Positions 1-6,205 of a stretch of DNA of 6,263 nucleotides are shown in pieces. Location of the stretch: assembly GCA_963607765.1 (NCBI GenBank), contig CAVDDT010000058.1:1-6263 (forward strand). Reading direction: 5' to 3'. Source of the DNA: Colivicinus sp963607765. Its GTDB lineage: Bacteria > Bacillota_I > Bacilli_A > Erysipelotrichales > Erysipelotrichaceae. Positions within the stretch are counted from its first letter, which is position 1, and every line of letters begins with the position of its first letter. Position numbers and translations under genes: made by a program. Below the pieces are notes generated by a model. The model searched no databases and was not told the DNA's origin. It worked only from the letters and a program-made list of their open reading frames with translations.

Positions 1-44
1 AGAGCTGTTTAAAAATGAGTAATTTCTAACAGCTCTTTTTCTTT
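1..44 (+). terminator. Rho-independent terminator of an upstream gene outside the window
   Basis: AGAGCTGTT at 1-9 pairs perfectly with AACAGCTCT at 28-36, and a T-rich tail (TTTTCTTT) follows. The loop is long (18 bases), but AAAT/ATTT at 13-16 and 22-25 can extend the stem inside it. No coding sequence is visible before it, so it most likely ends a + strand gene lying to the left of the window. Confidence 0.7.
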
Positions 45-183
45 GGACTGGTTTTAAATTAAAGACACTTTTGGGACTATATTTATCCCTTTTTAGGTAG
101 ATAGTGGAATATTTCATTAACACAATAAAATGATTTTTATGTGAATATTAATTAGGAATAACATCATTTTGCGTTAATTTTGG

Positions 184-220
184 TGTAAAATCTTTTAGTA
201 TTGTGTAAAAATTGTGTAAA
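184..220 (+). promoter_or_regulatory. Putative WalR/YycF-type box: TGTAAA half-sites in the leader of the LtaS-type gene
   Basis: Three TGTAAA copies (each preceded by G) lie at 184-189, 204-209 and 215-220. The last two are separated by exactly 5 bases, giving TGTAAA-N5-TGTAAA, which fits the published WalR (YycF) consensus TGTWAH-N5-TGTWAH. WalRK controls cell-wall metabolism in Bacillota, so a site 21 bases upstream of the start of a teichoic-acid-type synthase makes biological sense. The first copy overlaps a -10-like TAAAAT (186-191), with no convincing -35. If that is the promoter, the pair sits just downstream of the transcription start, which would favour repression. Binding is inferred from pattern only, and AT-rich DNA yields such hexamers by chance. 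Confidence 0.45.
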
Positions 221-226
221 GTTTTA

Positions 227-234
227 AGAAAGGG
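227..234 (+). promoter_or_regulatory. Ribosome binding site that decides the start of the LtaS-type gene
   Basis: AGAAAGGG ends 7 bases before the ATG at 242. An in-frame TTG at 212 would lengthen the protein by 10 residues, but it overlaps the TGTAAA repeat, has no ribosome site before it, and adds a sequence without membrane or domain features. The ATG at 242 is therefore preferred. Confidence 0.75.
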
Positions 235-241
235 TTTCTGC

Positions 242-2398
242 ATGAAAGATAAATGGATTGCTAAAATAAAAGAAATAGGAAATAAGATAAAGAAGTTTTA
301 TAAAGAAAAAGTAGAAAATAAATTAAAGAAAATTTTTAAAGAAAGAGATGGGAAATTCCAACTTAATCCTTTTGTTTCTGTGCTGATACAAGCTCTTACT
401 GCTTGTGTGATTACTTTTTTAATTGAAGTATTTTCAAGACACAGCTTAACTGAAGGTGCTTTGTTTGTACATAATCATACTCGTGCTTTTTTATATAACT
501 GTATATTAGTCTTTATGACTACCTTGCCTGTATTTTTGGTAAGGAAGCGTATGTTTCTTAGAGTATTGATATTTGGAATTTGGATGGTTGGCGGTATTGC
601 CAATGGCGTCATACTTGCCAATAGGGTAACTCCATTAACAGGACCAGATTTGAGAAATCTATCTGAGGGGCTTGGGGTTATCACTAAATATTTCAATGAT
701 TTTCAAATAATATTACTAGGAATTGTTTCAATTATTATTGTTTTATTGCTTATTCTTTATTTCTTCCGCTCTCCTAAATATAAAGGAAAAATGCATTATG
801 CCATTACTGTAATTTTAATTGCCTTGTGTTGTGGTGGATTTTATGAATTAACAGAATATTGTTTAGATGCACGTATTTTGTCTTCTTATTTTGGAAATAT
901 AGCCTTCGCATATGAAGACTATGGCTTTCCATATTGCGTTTCTGTCACTTTATTAGATACAGGTATTAGTGAACCAAATAATTATTCCAGTGAATTGATT
1001 CAAGAAATCGTACAAGAAGAAGGTACTGTAGAGGAAAATATTTCTGAAGATAAAATGCCAAATATCATAGTTGTTCAACTAGAATCTTTTTTTGATGTGG
1101 AAAGAGTTAATTATTTAGAATGTTCCGAAGATCCTATTCCTAATTTTAGAAGATTATGCCAAGAATATAGTAGTGGTTTATATACTGTTCCTACGGTTGG
1201 AGCAGGTACTGCCAATACAGAGTTTGAAACTTTAACAGGAATGAGTTTAAGATTCTTTGGAGCAGGGGAATATCCTTTTAAGAGTGTATTGAAAAATACA
1301 GTATGTGAATCAGCAGCTTTTGATTTAAAGACCCTAGGTTATGGTGCTTATGCAATTCATGATAATGAAGCTAATTTTTATTCTAGAAGGAAGGTATATC
1401 AAAATTTAGGATTTGATGTGTTTACTTCAGAAGAGTATATGAATACACAAACAGATGTTAATTATAATGGATGGATGAGAGATAGAAATCTTATTACACC
1501 TATCTTAAATTCTTTAGATGATACAGAAGGAAAAGACTTTGTGTTTACTGTAACCGTACAATGCCATGGTGCTTATCCTACAGAATCGGTTTTAGATGAT
1601 CCTGAAATAACTGTTTCTAGTGAAAAAGGTGATTCTGTAAACAATGCATGGGAATACTATGTGAATCAATTACGTGAAGAAGATGAGTTTATTCAAGAAT
1701 TGATTGATACTTTATCTTTAAGAGATGAGCCAACTGTGGTTTTATTTTATGGTGATCATTTGCCTACAATGGGACTAAGTGATGATGATCTTACAACTGG
1801 TAGTACCTATGAGACTAACTATTTGATTTGGGATAATTATGGCTTAGAAAAACAAGATAAAGATATTACAAGTTATCAAGCTGTTGCCGAGGTAATGGAA
1901 AGAATAGGCATTCATACAGGCACAATGTTTAGATTCCAACAAGCTAATACAGGAATAGAAGAAGATTTCTTTGCGAATATGCAGGCATTACAATATGATA
2001 TTTTATATGGAAACAAATATGTTTATGGAGATACAGGCGAAACAATATTTGAAGCAAATGAAGAATATAGAATGGGTGTAAAACAGCCAGTATTAACTAG
2101 TGTTGCACAGATTAGTGAAACATCGTATTGGGTAAAGGGTGAAAATTTTACGCAATCTTGTAAAGTATTGGTAGATGGAGAAATGGTGGATACTATTTAT
2201 GTAAATAGTAGTACCTTGCTTATAAAAGATGTATTTGCTGAGGAAGACAGCACCTTTGTGGTAGCGACTCAATCTAATTCTAGTACACATAAGATATTGT
2301 CAAAATCAAATACTTATCCAGAGGAAGAAACTGAATTGCCATTGGATGATCCTAATGTTTCTGATGAAACACTAGAAATAAATGAAAAAGAAGAATAA
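242..2398 (+). CDS. LTA synthase family protein (LtaS-type membrane phosphoglycerol transferase, sulfatase fold)
   Basis: The 718-residue protein starts with a lysine-rich cytoplasmic stretch (1-40), followed by about five membrane segments near 46-65, 82-100, 106-127, 156-175 and 186-202. An extracellular sulfatase-fold domain spans roughly 270-575. LtaS hallmarks are present: NIIVVQLESFFD with metal ligand Glu281, GAGTANTEFE with catalytic Thr323, QCHGAYP with His442, and YGDHLP with Asp505/His506. These correspond to Glu255, Thr300, His416 and Asp475/His476 of Staphylococcus aureus LtaS. Such enzymes move glycerol phosphate from phosphatidylglycerol onto a growing lipid-anchored polymer outside the membrane. 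Residues about 615-676 look like an added IPT/TIG-type beta domain (GENFT, then VDGEMV, then VNSSTLL), followed by an acidic tail; S. aureus LtaS (about 646 residues) lacks this. It could be a primase- or stress-type paralogue, or transfer another phospho-headgroup, so no symbol is given. The gene is monocistronic, with its own terminator overlapping the stop. Confidence 0.92.
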   Translation: MKDKWIAKIKEIGNKIKKFYKEKVENKLKKIFKERDGKFQLNPFVSVLIQALTACVITFLIEVFSRHSLTEGALFVHNHTRAFLYNCILVFMTTLPVFLVRKRMFLRVLIFGIWMVGGIANGVILANRVTPLTGPDLRNLSEGLGVITKYFNDFQIILLGIVSIIIVLLLILYFFRSPKYKGKMHYAITVILIALCCGGFYELTEYCLDARILSSYFGNIAFAYEDYGFPYCVSVTLLDTGISEPNNYSSELIQEIVQEEGTVEENISEDKMPNIIVVQLESFFDVERVNYLECSEDPIPNFRRLCQEYSSGLYTVPTVGAGTANTEFETLTGMSLRFFGAGEYPFKSVLKNTVCESAAFDLKTLGYGAYAIHDNEANFYSRRKVYQNLGFDVFTSEEYMNTQTDVNYNGWMRDRNLITPILNSLDDTEGKDFVFTVTVQCHGAYPTESVLDDPEITVSSEKGDSVNNAWEYYVNQLREEDEFIQELIDTLSLRDEPTVVLFYGDHLPTMGLSDDDLTTGSTYETNYLIWDNYGLEKQDKDITSYQAVAEVMERIGIHTGTMFRFQQANTGIEEDFFANMQALQYDILYGNKYVYGDTGETIFEANEEYRMGVKQPVLTSVAQISETSYWVKGENFTQSCKVLVDGEMVDTIYVNSSTLLIKDVFAEEDSTFVVATQSNSSTHKILSKSNTYPEEETELPLDDPNVSDETLEINEKEE

Positions 2399-2415
2399 TT
2401 TTCTTCTTTTTATTT
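2385..2415 (+). terminator. AT-rich hairpin terminator overlapping the stop of the LtaS-type gene
   Basis: AAAAAGAAGAA (2385-2395) pairs over 11 bases with TTCTTCTTTTT (2401-2411) around a TAATT loop that begins with the stop codon; ATTTT follows. The stem has few G-C pairs, so its strength is moderate. The A-rich left arm and T-rich right arm would let it act in either direction. Confidence 0.55.
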
Positions 2416-2499
2416 TGTCGACATTATAAATACTGACTAAAAACATATGTTATGAAGTAACTGAATTTATTTTGCATTGTAATGATTTAAGATAAGAAT

Positions 2500-2536
2500 T
2501 GGTATAAAATATAGGTATAAAAAGTATATTTATAAT
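2500..2536 (+). promoter_or_regulatory. Candidate glgA promoter region with tandem GGTATAAAA
   Basis: TGGTATAAAAT at 2500-2510 is a good extended -10 (TGnTATAAA). GGTATAAAA is repeated at 2501-2509 and 2514-2522, 13 bases apart, and a perfect TATAAT lies at 2531-2536. None has a clear TTGACA-like -35 at 17 bases. The 2531 copy would start transcription at the ribosome site, so the extended -10 near 2503 is the more likely one. The rest of the 153-base gap (2399-2551) holds nothing recognisable. Confidence 0.4.
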
Positions 2537-2551
2537 GTTTAAGGAGCTTAT

Positions 2552-4192
2552 ATGGCAACAAAAAGTACTACTGCTAAGACTAAAAAGGAACCTACTGAAA
2601 AGAAGGCTACTAAGGTTAAGAAGGAGTCTGTAAAAAAGGCTACTAAAAAAGAGACTGATACAGTTAAAAAAGAGGTTAAGAAAAGAGCACCTCGTAAGAA
2701 GGTTGTTAAGGTAGAAGAAGTTAAACAAGAAGATAAGAGAAGATCGGTTGTCTTCATTGGTTCTGAGTGTTATCCATTTGTGAAGACTGGTGGACTTGGT
2801 GATGTAATGTATTCATTGCCTAAGCAACTCGTCAAACAGAATTGTGATGTTAAGGTTATGCTTCCAAAGTATGCTTGTATTGGCCAAAAATGGGTTGATA
2901 AGATGGTATACAAGGGATCGTTCTATATGGATCTTACGAGTGATGGTTCTTCTTATTATGTAGGAATCATGGAATATGTAAGTGATGATGGTGTTGTGTA
3001 TGACTTTATTGATAATGAAGAATTTTTTACAAGTGGTCATCCATATACTTCTATTATTGGTGATATTCCTAAGTATTGTTATTTCTCTAAGGCATGTCTA
3101 GCTGCACTAAACTATATGGATTGGGTGCCAAACATCATTCATTGTCATGATTGGCAAACGGGTTTAGTTCCTGTTTTCTTAAGAGAAAAGTTTAATGATA
3201 CTCCAGTTGGCAGCGCTAAGGTTGTATACACAATTCATAATCTAAAGTTCCAAGGTATTTTCAATATCGATACATTTAGATATTGGACTAATTTACCATA
3301 TGAGGTTTTATACAACGATGTCATTAGAATGAATAGGGATGATGTGAATATGCTTAAGGCTGGTATCTCTTATTGTGATGCACTTACAACCGTTAGTGAG
3401 ACTTATGCAGGGGAGATACAATCTCCAAGTTATGGTGAATATCTAGATGGTCATCTAAGATATTATTCTTATAAGATTAGTGGCATTGTTAATGGAATTG
3501 ATTATGATATTTGGAATCCTAAAACTGATGAGCATCTTCCTGTTAAATATGATGCAGGTGATTTTATAAAGGCTAAAAAGGAAAATAAACTAAAGCTACA
3601 AGAGGAGCTTGGTTTAAAACAAGATGAGAATAAGATAGTTATTGGCTTAGTTTCCCGTCTTACTGATCAAAAGGGCTTAGATTTAGTAAATTCTATTGTA
3701 GGCGATATTATGGATGAACACACTCAAATGGTAGTACTAGGTAGTGGCGATCCATATTATGAGAGCTCATTTAGATATTATGAGGAAACTTATAGGGGCA
3801 AGTTCTGTGCCAATATCATGTATGATGAAGACAGAGCTCATAAGATTTATGCAGGATGTGATGTGATATTAATTCCTTCCGCTTTTGAGCCATGTGGCTT
3901 AACTCAACTTATTGGTATGCATTATGGTGATGTGCCAATTGTAAGAGAAACGGGTGGTCTAAAGGATACTGTTGAGCCATATAATGAGTATGAACAAACT
4001 GGTAATGGTTTTACATTTGATAGATATGATGCTGGTCTTCTTCTTGATTGTATTAATCGTTGCAAGACAGTTTACTTTACAAATAGAGATGCTTTCAATA
4101 ATATTGCTAAGAGAAATATGGAAAAGGATGTTTCTTGGAATAAGTCTGCTGAGCAATATAAGAAGCTTTATCTTGAATTAACTAACTGGTAA
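2552..4192 (+). CDS. glgA: Glycogen synthase (ADP-glucose type, GT5) with lysine-rich N-terminal extension
   Basis: GlgA elongates alpha-1,4-glucan from ADP-glucose in the cytoplasm for glycogen storage. This 546-residue protein shows the GT-B/GT5 signatures in order: KTGGLGDV at 78-85 (Lys78, ADP-glucose binding), CHDWQTGLVP at 198-207, YTIHN at 226-230, VSRL with Arg369, DQKG with Lys374, FEPCGLTQ with catalytic-region Glu446, and RETGGLKDTV at 465-474. The core from residue 65 matches the usual length of about 480. Residues 2-63 are extra: a basic, low-complexity segment rich in Lys, Thr, Glu and Val, with KKATK repeated at 17-21 and 28-32. The start is well supported by AAGGAG at 2541-2546, 5 bases before the ATG, so the extension appears to be translated. 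No glgB, glgC, glgD or glgP lies in the window. A hairpin follows the TAA TAA TAA stops. Confidence 0.97.
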   Translation: MATKSTTAKTKKEPTEKKATKVKKESVKKATKKETDTVKKEVKKRAPRKKVVKVEEVKQEDKRRSVVFIGSECYPFVKTGGLGDVMYSLPKQLVKQNCDVKVMLPKYACIGQKWVDKMVYKGSFYMDLTSDGSSYYVGIMEYVSDDGVVYDFIDNEEFFTSGHPYTSIIGDIPKYCYFSKACLAALNYMDWVPNIIHCHDWQTGLVPVFLREKFNDTPVGSAKVVYTIHNLKFQGIFNIDTFRYWTNLPYEVLYNDVIRMNRDDVNMLKAGISYCDALTTVSETYAGEIQSPSYGEYLDGHLRYYSYKISGIVNGIDYDIWNPKTDEHLPVKYDAGDFIKAKKENKLKLQEELGLKQDENKIVIGLVSRLTDQKGLDLVNSIVGDIMDEHTQMVVLGSGDPYYESSFRYYEETYRGKFCANIMYDEDRAHKIYAGCDVILIPSAFEPCGLTQLIGMHYGDVPIVRETGGLKDTVEPYNEYEQTGNGFTFDRYDAGLLLDCINRCKTVYFTNRDAFNNIAKRNMEKDVSWNKSAEQYKKLYLELTNW

Positions 4193-4193
4193 T

Positions 4194-4228
4194 AATAAAT
4201 ATGTGGTTAATACCACATATTTATTTTG
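4194..4228 (+). terminator. 14-bp perfect stem-loop after glgA
   Basis: Positions 4194-4207 pair perfectly with 4212-4225 around a TAAT loop; the core is ATGTGGT/ACCACAT. The right arm ends in TTTATT and TTTTG follows, which is a weak T tail. It can serve as a terminator in both directions. It lies only 25 bases before the cupin start, so it also sets what transcript the cupin gene is read from. Confidence 0.55.
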
Positions 4229-4233
4229 AACAT

Positions 4234-4239
4234 TATATT
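4234..4239 (+). promoter_or_regulatory. Possible -10 box giving a leaderless or very short-leader cupin transcript
   Basis: TATATT at 4234-4239 is a fair -10 match. Transcription would start near 4246, about 5 bases before the ATG at 4251. No -35 of quality is seen at 17 bases upstream (TACCAC), so support is weak. It is listed because no ribosome site precedes the cupin gene. Confidence 0.25.
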
Positions 4240-4250
4240 AAACTAATATT

Positions 4251-4892
4251 ATGCTTAATAAACCATTTAGAGTATTAGATGTTAGGCCAATAAAAGAAGG
4301 AATGACTATTTCTAGGCCAGTTAATTTAGGAAGCGTTCCTGTTACTTGGTTTTCGCTTGGAAAAGATACTTCTATTTCACCAGAAAGCTATGATACAGCT
4401 ACTGTTTATATTGGTGAACATGAAAAAGGAACTTTCTTATTAAATAATAAGGAAGTGAGTTTTAAGAAAAATGATATCTTGTTTGTTTCACCTAGCACCT
4501 TATGTGGCACTAAAACAGATACGGGTATGATTTATACAGAAATAATACTAAAGGAGGATTATAAATTGAATAGTATTGTAGAAGCTGGAAAGGCTCTTAA
4601 TTTAAAGGATTTAATTTCATATGAAGAAGGAAGCATTGCGAATCTTGATATTGTACATGCGGACAATATGAAATTTGTGTTGATGGCATTTGATGAAGGA
4701 ACAGGACTTACTCCTCATAGAGCTCCTGGTAATGCGGTATTAACTGCACTTGAAGGAAAGGCTATCATTGGCTATGAGGGCAAGGAATATGAATTAAAAG
4801 AAGGTGAAAGCTTTAGATTTGAAAAGAATGGAGAACATAGTGTTACTCCTGTTGGCAAATTTAAGATGAGCTTACTTCTAGTAATTGAATAA
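4251..4892 (+). CDS. Two-domain cupin protein of unknown function
   Basis: The 213-residue soluble protein has no signal peptide or membrane segment. Two cupin-like beta-barrel halves are visible. The N-terminal one spans about 25-98 (TVYIGEHEKGTFLLNNKEVSF, then FKKNDILFVSP). The C-terminal one spans about 130-211 and has the typical G-rich turn pattern (LEGKAIIGYEGKEYELKEGESF). Of the usual metal ligands, His156 in TPHRAPG and His196 in NGEHSV are present, but the second His of the HxH motif is Ala158, so metal binding may be altered or absent. The ATG at 4251 is the first start after an in-frame stop at 4239-4241; no Shine-Dalgarno sequence precedes it. Cupins of this build include sugar-binding, isomerase and sensor proteins, and the sequence does not choose among them. 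The gene stands alone between two hairpins. Confidence 0.85.
   Translation: MLNKPFRVLDVRPIKEGMTISRPVNLGSVPVTWFSLGKDTSISPESYDTATVYIGEHEKGTFLLNNKEVSFKKNDILFVSPSTLCGTKTDTGMIYTEIILKEDYKLNSIVEAGKALNLKDLISYEEGSIANLDIVHADNMKFVLMAFDEGTGLTPHRAPGNAVLTALEGKAIIGYEGKEYELKEGESFRFEKNGEHSVTPVGKFKMSLLLVIE
4551..4568 (+). promoter_or_regulatory. Internal perfect Shine-Dalgarno with an in-frame TTG inside the cupin gene
   Basis: AAGGAGG at 4551-4557 lies inside the gene (codons for Lys101-Glu102-Asp103), and an in-frame TTG (Leu106) follows 8 bases later at 4566-4568. This is the linker between the two cupin halves. Starting there would make a 108-residue protein that is just the C-terminal cupin domain. The signal may be a coincidence of Lys-Glu-Asp codons; no experiment supports a second product. 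Confidence 0.3.
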
Positions 4893-4915
4893 GGAACGAT
4901 GTTCCTTTTTCTTTT
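4891..4915 (+). terminator. Rho-independent terminator of the cupin gene
   Basis: AAGGAAC (4891-4897), loop GAT, GTTCCTT (4901-4907), then TTTCTTTT. The left arm begins in the last two bases of the cupin stop codon. This is a compact, classical terminator and isolates the ATPase gene from upstream transcription. Confidence 0.75.
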
Positions 4916-4924
4916 GCCTAAAAT

Positions 4925-4989
4925 AGTAAAGAATAGTAAAGATTAGTAAAAAAATTAATAAATAGTAAAGAACAGTAAAGAAGAGTAAA
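4925..4989 (+). repeat. Two triplets of a 10-bp AGTAAA direct repeat upstream of the ATPase gene
   Basis: AGTAAA occurs at 4925, 4935, 4945 and again at 4964, 4974, 4984. Within each triplet the period is exactly 10 bases (roughly one helical turn), with the pattern (T/C/G)AGTAAAGA; the triplets are 19 bases apart, with a decayed AATAAA at 4957. Between the cupin terminator and the ATPase start this is almost the only content. The phasing suggests a cooperative protein-binding array, such as an operator or iteron. The last copy ends 31 bases before the ATPase ATG. The units are too short and spacerless to be CRISPR. Confidence 0.8.
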
Positions 4990-4994
4990 AGTTA

Positions 4995-5003
4995 TGTTAA
5001 AAT
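4995..5003 (+). promoter_or_regulatory. Candidate extended -10 of the ATPase gene
   Basis: TGTTAAAAT fits the extended -10 pattern TGnTAnAAT. No -35 hexamer is present: the place for it (about 4974-4980) is occupied by AGTAAAG repeat units, so a protein bound to the array could substitute for or block sigma contact. The predicted start near 5010 leaves only about 11 leader bases, just enough for the ribosome site, which makes the exact placement uncertain. Confidence 0.35.
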
Positions 5004-5020
5004 GATGATGAGGTGATAAT

Positions 5021-6088
5021 ATGACTGAAAACAGTGTGAATCCTTATGTTCTTGAGTTTGGACAAATTCCGATTGAAAACATAAATAGAGCTAGCGAGAC
5101 AGAAAATATTACTAATATATTTCTAAATCCAACAATTACTCAACATATTTATTTGATTACCGGCATAAGAGGCAGTGGCAAAACCGTTTTTTTAACAACT
5201 TTAGAAAGAAAGATTGCAAGTAATGATAATTGGGTAGTAGTAAGAGTTAATGGTTCCTCAGAGTCTTGTTTTAAACAACTAAAAGATAATATGATGGGAA
5301 GTGTTGCCTTGGCTAAAGAGTTAAAATTCTCTTCATTTTCTTTTTCGATTGCTGGATTTAATGTTTCTTTTGAAAAGAATAAATATTCTTCTGAAGAAGT
5401 TCTTATTCGCGATCTACTTAAGAAATTCAAGGAGCATAACAAGAGACTTCTTATTACTGTTGACGAAGTAACAAATACATCTTATATAAAGGAATTGATG
5501 TCCGCTTTTCAAAATTGGCTTTCAGAAGATTTACCGGTTTTTATGTTGGCTACTGGACTTCAAGAGAAAATTTTAGAAATGCAGAATGTAGAAAATCTTA
5601 CTTTCTTGTATAGAGCGCCAAAAATATATTTATCACCACTTAATTTTGCCTACATGTCTTCTAATTATGAAAAAACATTAGAAGTATCTAATAGTATAGC
5701 TAATAAGCTGGCTTCTTTAACTAAAGGCTATTCGTTTGCTTTCCAAGCTTTAGGAAATGCGATGTGGGGAAGTAAGGAAATAAGTGATGAGATAATTGAA
5801 AAATATAAGAATACTTTATTTAATATGTCTTACGATAAAATTTGGGCTGAGTTAACTGATAATGAAAAGACTTTGGCGATTGGCATCGCAAGGACAAAAT
5901 CTAATAGATATAAAGATATAGGTGAAACAATCAAATGGAGTGCTGATCAAATGAATCCATATAGAAAACGGTTAATAGATAAAATGGTTGTTGTAAGTGA
6001 GACAAGAGGCTGCTTGTCTTTCTCTCTTCCAATGTTTAGAGAATTTATCTTAAATCAAATGGAGAATGATAATGAATGGAGCTTTTAA
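5021..6088 (+). CDS. AAA+ ATP-binding protein, Orc1/Cdc6- or STAND-like, with C-terminal winged-helix-like region
   Basis: The 355-residue soluble protein opens with NPYVLEFGQIP, a pattern like the NPF...G..P start of standalone AAA ATPases common in gut Firmicutes. It then has Walker A GIRGSGKT (48-55), Walker B LLITVDEV with Asp148/Glu149, and a sensor-1-like strand VFMLATG (173-179). Arg198 in FLYRAP is a possible arginine finger or sensor. A helical lid (about 205-265) follows, and the last part (about 275-348) resembles a winged helix, ending in a beta hairpin and FREFILNQM. The architecture matches Orc1/Cdc6-type or STAND ATPases that bind DNA or act as switches; the actual role is unknown. 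GAGGTGAT at 5010-5017, 5 bases before the ATG, strongly supports the start. The array of AGTAAA repeats upstream suggests self-regulation or a DNA target. No partner gene is next to it. Confidence 0.85.
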   Translation: MTENSVNPYVLEFGQIPIENINRASETENITNIFLNPTITQHIYLITGIRGSGKTVFLTTLERKIASNDNWVVVRVNGSSESCFKQLKDNMMGSVALAKELKFSSFSFSIAGFNVSFEKNKYSSEEVLIRDLLKKFKEHNKRLLITVDEVTNTSYIKELMSAFQNWLSEDLPVFMLATGLQEKILEMQNVENLTFLYRAPKIYLSPLNFAYMSSNYEKTLEVSNSIANKLASLTKGYSFAFQALGNAMWGSKEISDEIIEKYKNTLFNMSYDKIWAELTDNEKTLAIGIARTKSNRYKDIGETIKWSADQMNPYRKRLIDKMVVVSETRGCLSFSLPMFREFILNQMENDNEWSF

Positions 6089-6099
6089 AGCTTCATTTT
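6077..6099 (+). terminator. Short hairpin overlapping the ATPase stop codon
   Basis: TGGAGCTT (6077-6084) pairs with AAGCTTCA (6088-6095), with one G-T pair, around a TTA loop; TTTT follows. The stop codon TAA (6086-6088) lies across the loop and the right arm. It is a plausible weak terminator. Confidence 0.5.
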
Positions 6100-6153
6100 A
6101 GTAAAACGAATAAAAAAACTCTTTTTTGGATAAAAACGGGGACATTTTTATAA

Positions 6154-6205
6154 CGAACTGCGGAAATTAGGTATTTAGATACTTTGCGAACTGCGGAAAT
6201 TCGGT
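6154..6205. repeat. Pair of 19-bp direct repeats, possible end of a lost or degenerate insertion element
   Basis: CGAACTGCGGAAATT-N-GGT occurs at 6154-6172 and 6187-6205, 33 bases apart, with one mismatch (A6169 versus C6202). The pair is followed by GTCA and is preceded by ACGGGGACATTTTTAT (6136-6151). Repeated inner motifs near a terminal CA are known for ends of IS21-family elements, and GGGGACATTTTT-like motifs are familiar in such ends. No transposase or opposite end is in the window. The stretch is richer in G and C than its surroundings. A duplicated operator is the alternative. Confidence 0.4.

Noticed and set aside
45..183. Riboswitch or small RNA in the long leader before the LtaS-type gene
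   Set aside because: No stem set, conserved core or terminator-antiterminator pair could be recognised; the stretch looks like plain AT-rich intergenic DNA.
212..241. TTG start adding 10 residues to the LtaS-type protein
   Set aside because: No ribosome site precedes it, and it overlaps the TGTAAA repeats. The ATG at 242 has AGAAAGGG at good spacing.
475..696. Reverse-strand 73-codon frame in the LtaS-type gene
   Set aside because: It is antisense to the membrane segments of an intact gene; nothing supports translation.
2450..2757. Reverse-strand open frames over the start of glgA
   Set aside because: They are mirror images of the lysine-rich coding region, giving Phe/Ser/Leu-rich low-complexity proteins without a ribosome site or family signature.
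3959..4181. Short open frames on both strands inside the 3' part of glgA
   Set aside because: They lie wholly inside a well-conserved glgA region and show no domain or start signal of their own.
4925..4989. CRISPR array
   Set aside because: The units are 10 bases without unique spacers of 30 bases or more, and no cas gene is near.
5149..5442. Reverse-strand 97-codon frame inside the ATPase gene
   Set aside because: It is antisense to the Walker A-Walker B region, which is clearly coding on the + strand, and it has no recognisable features.
6112..6127. AAAAAA-CTC-TTTTTT hairpin
   Set aside because: It contains only A-T pairs with no independent support and is expected often in AT-rich DNA.
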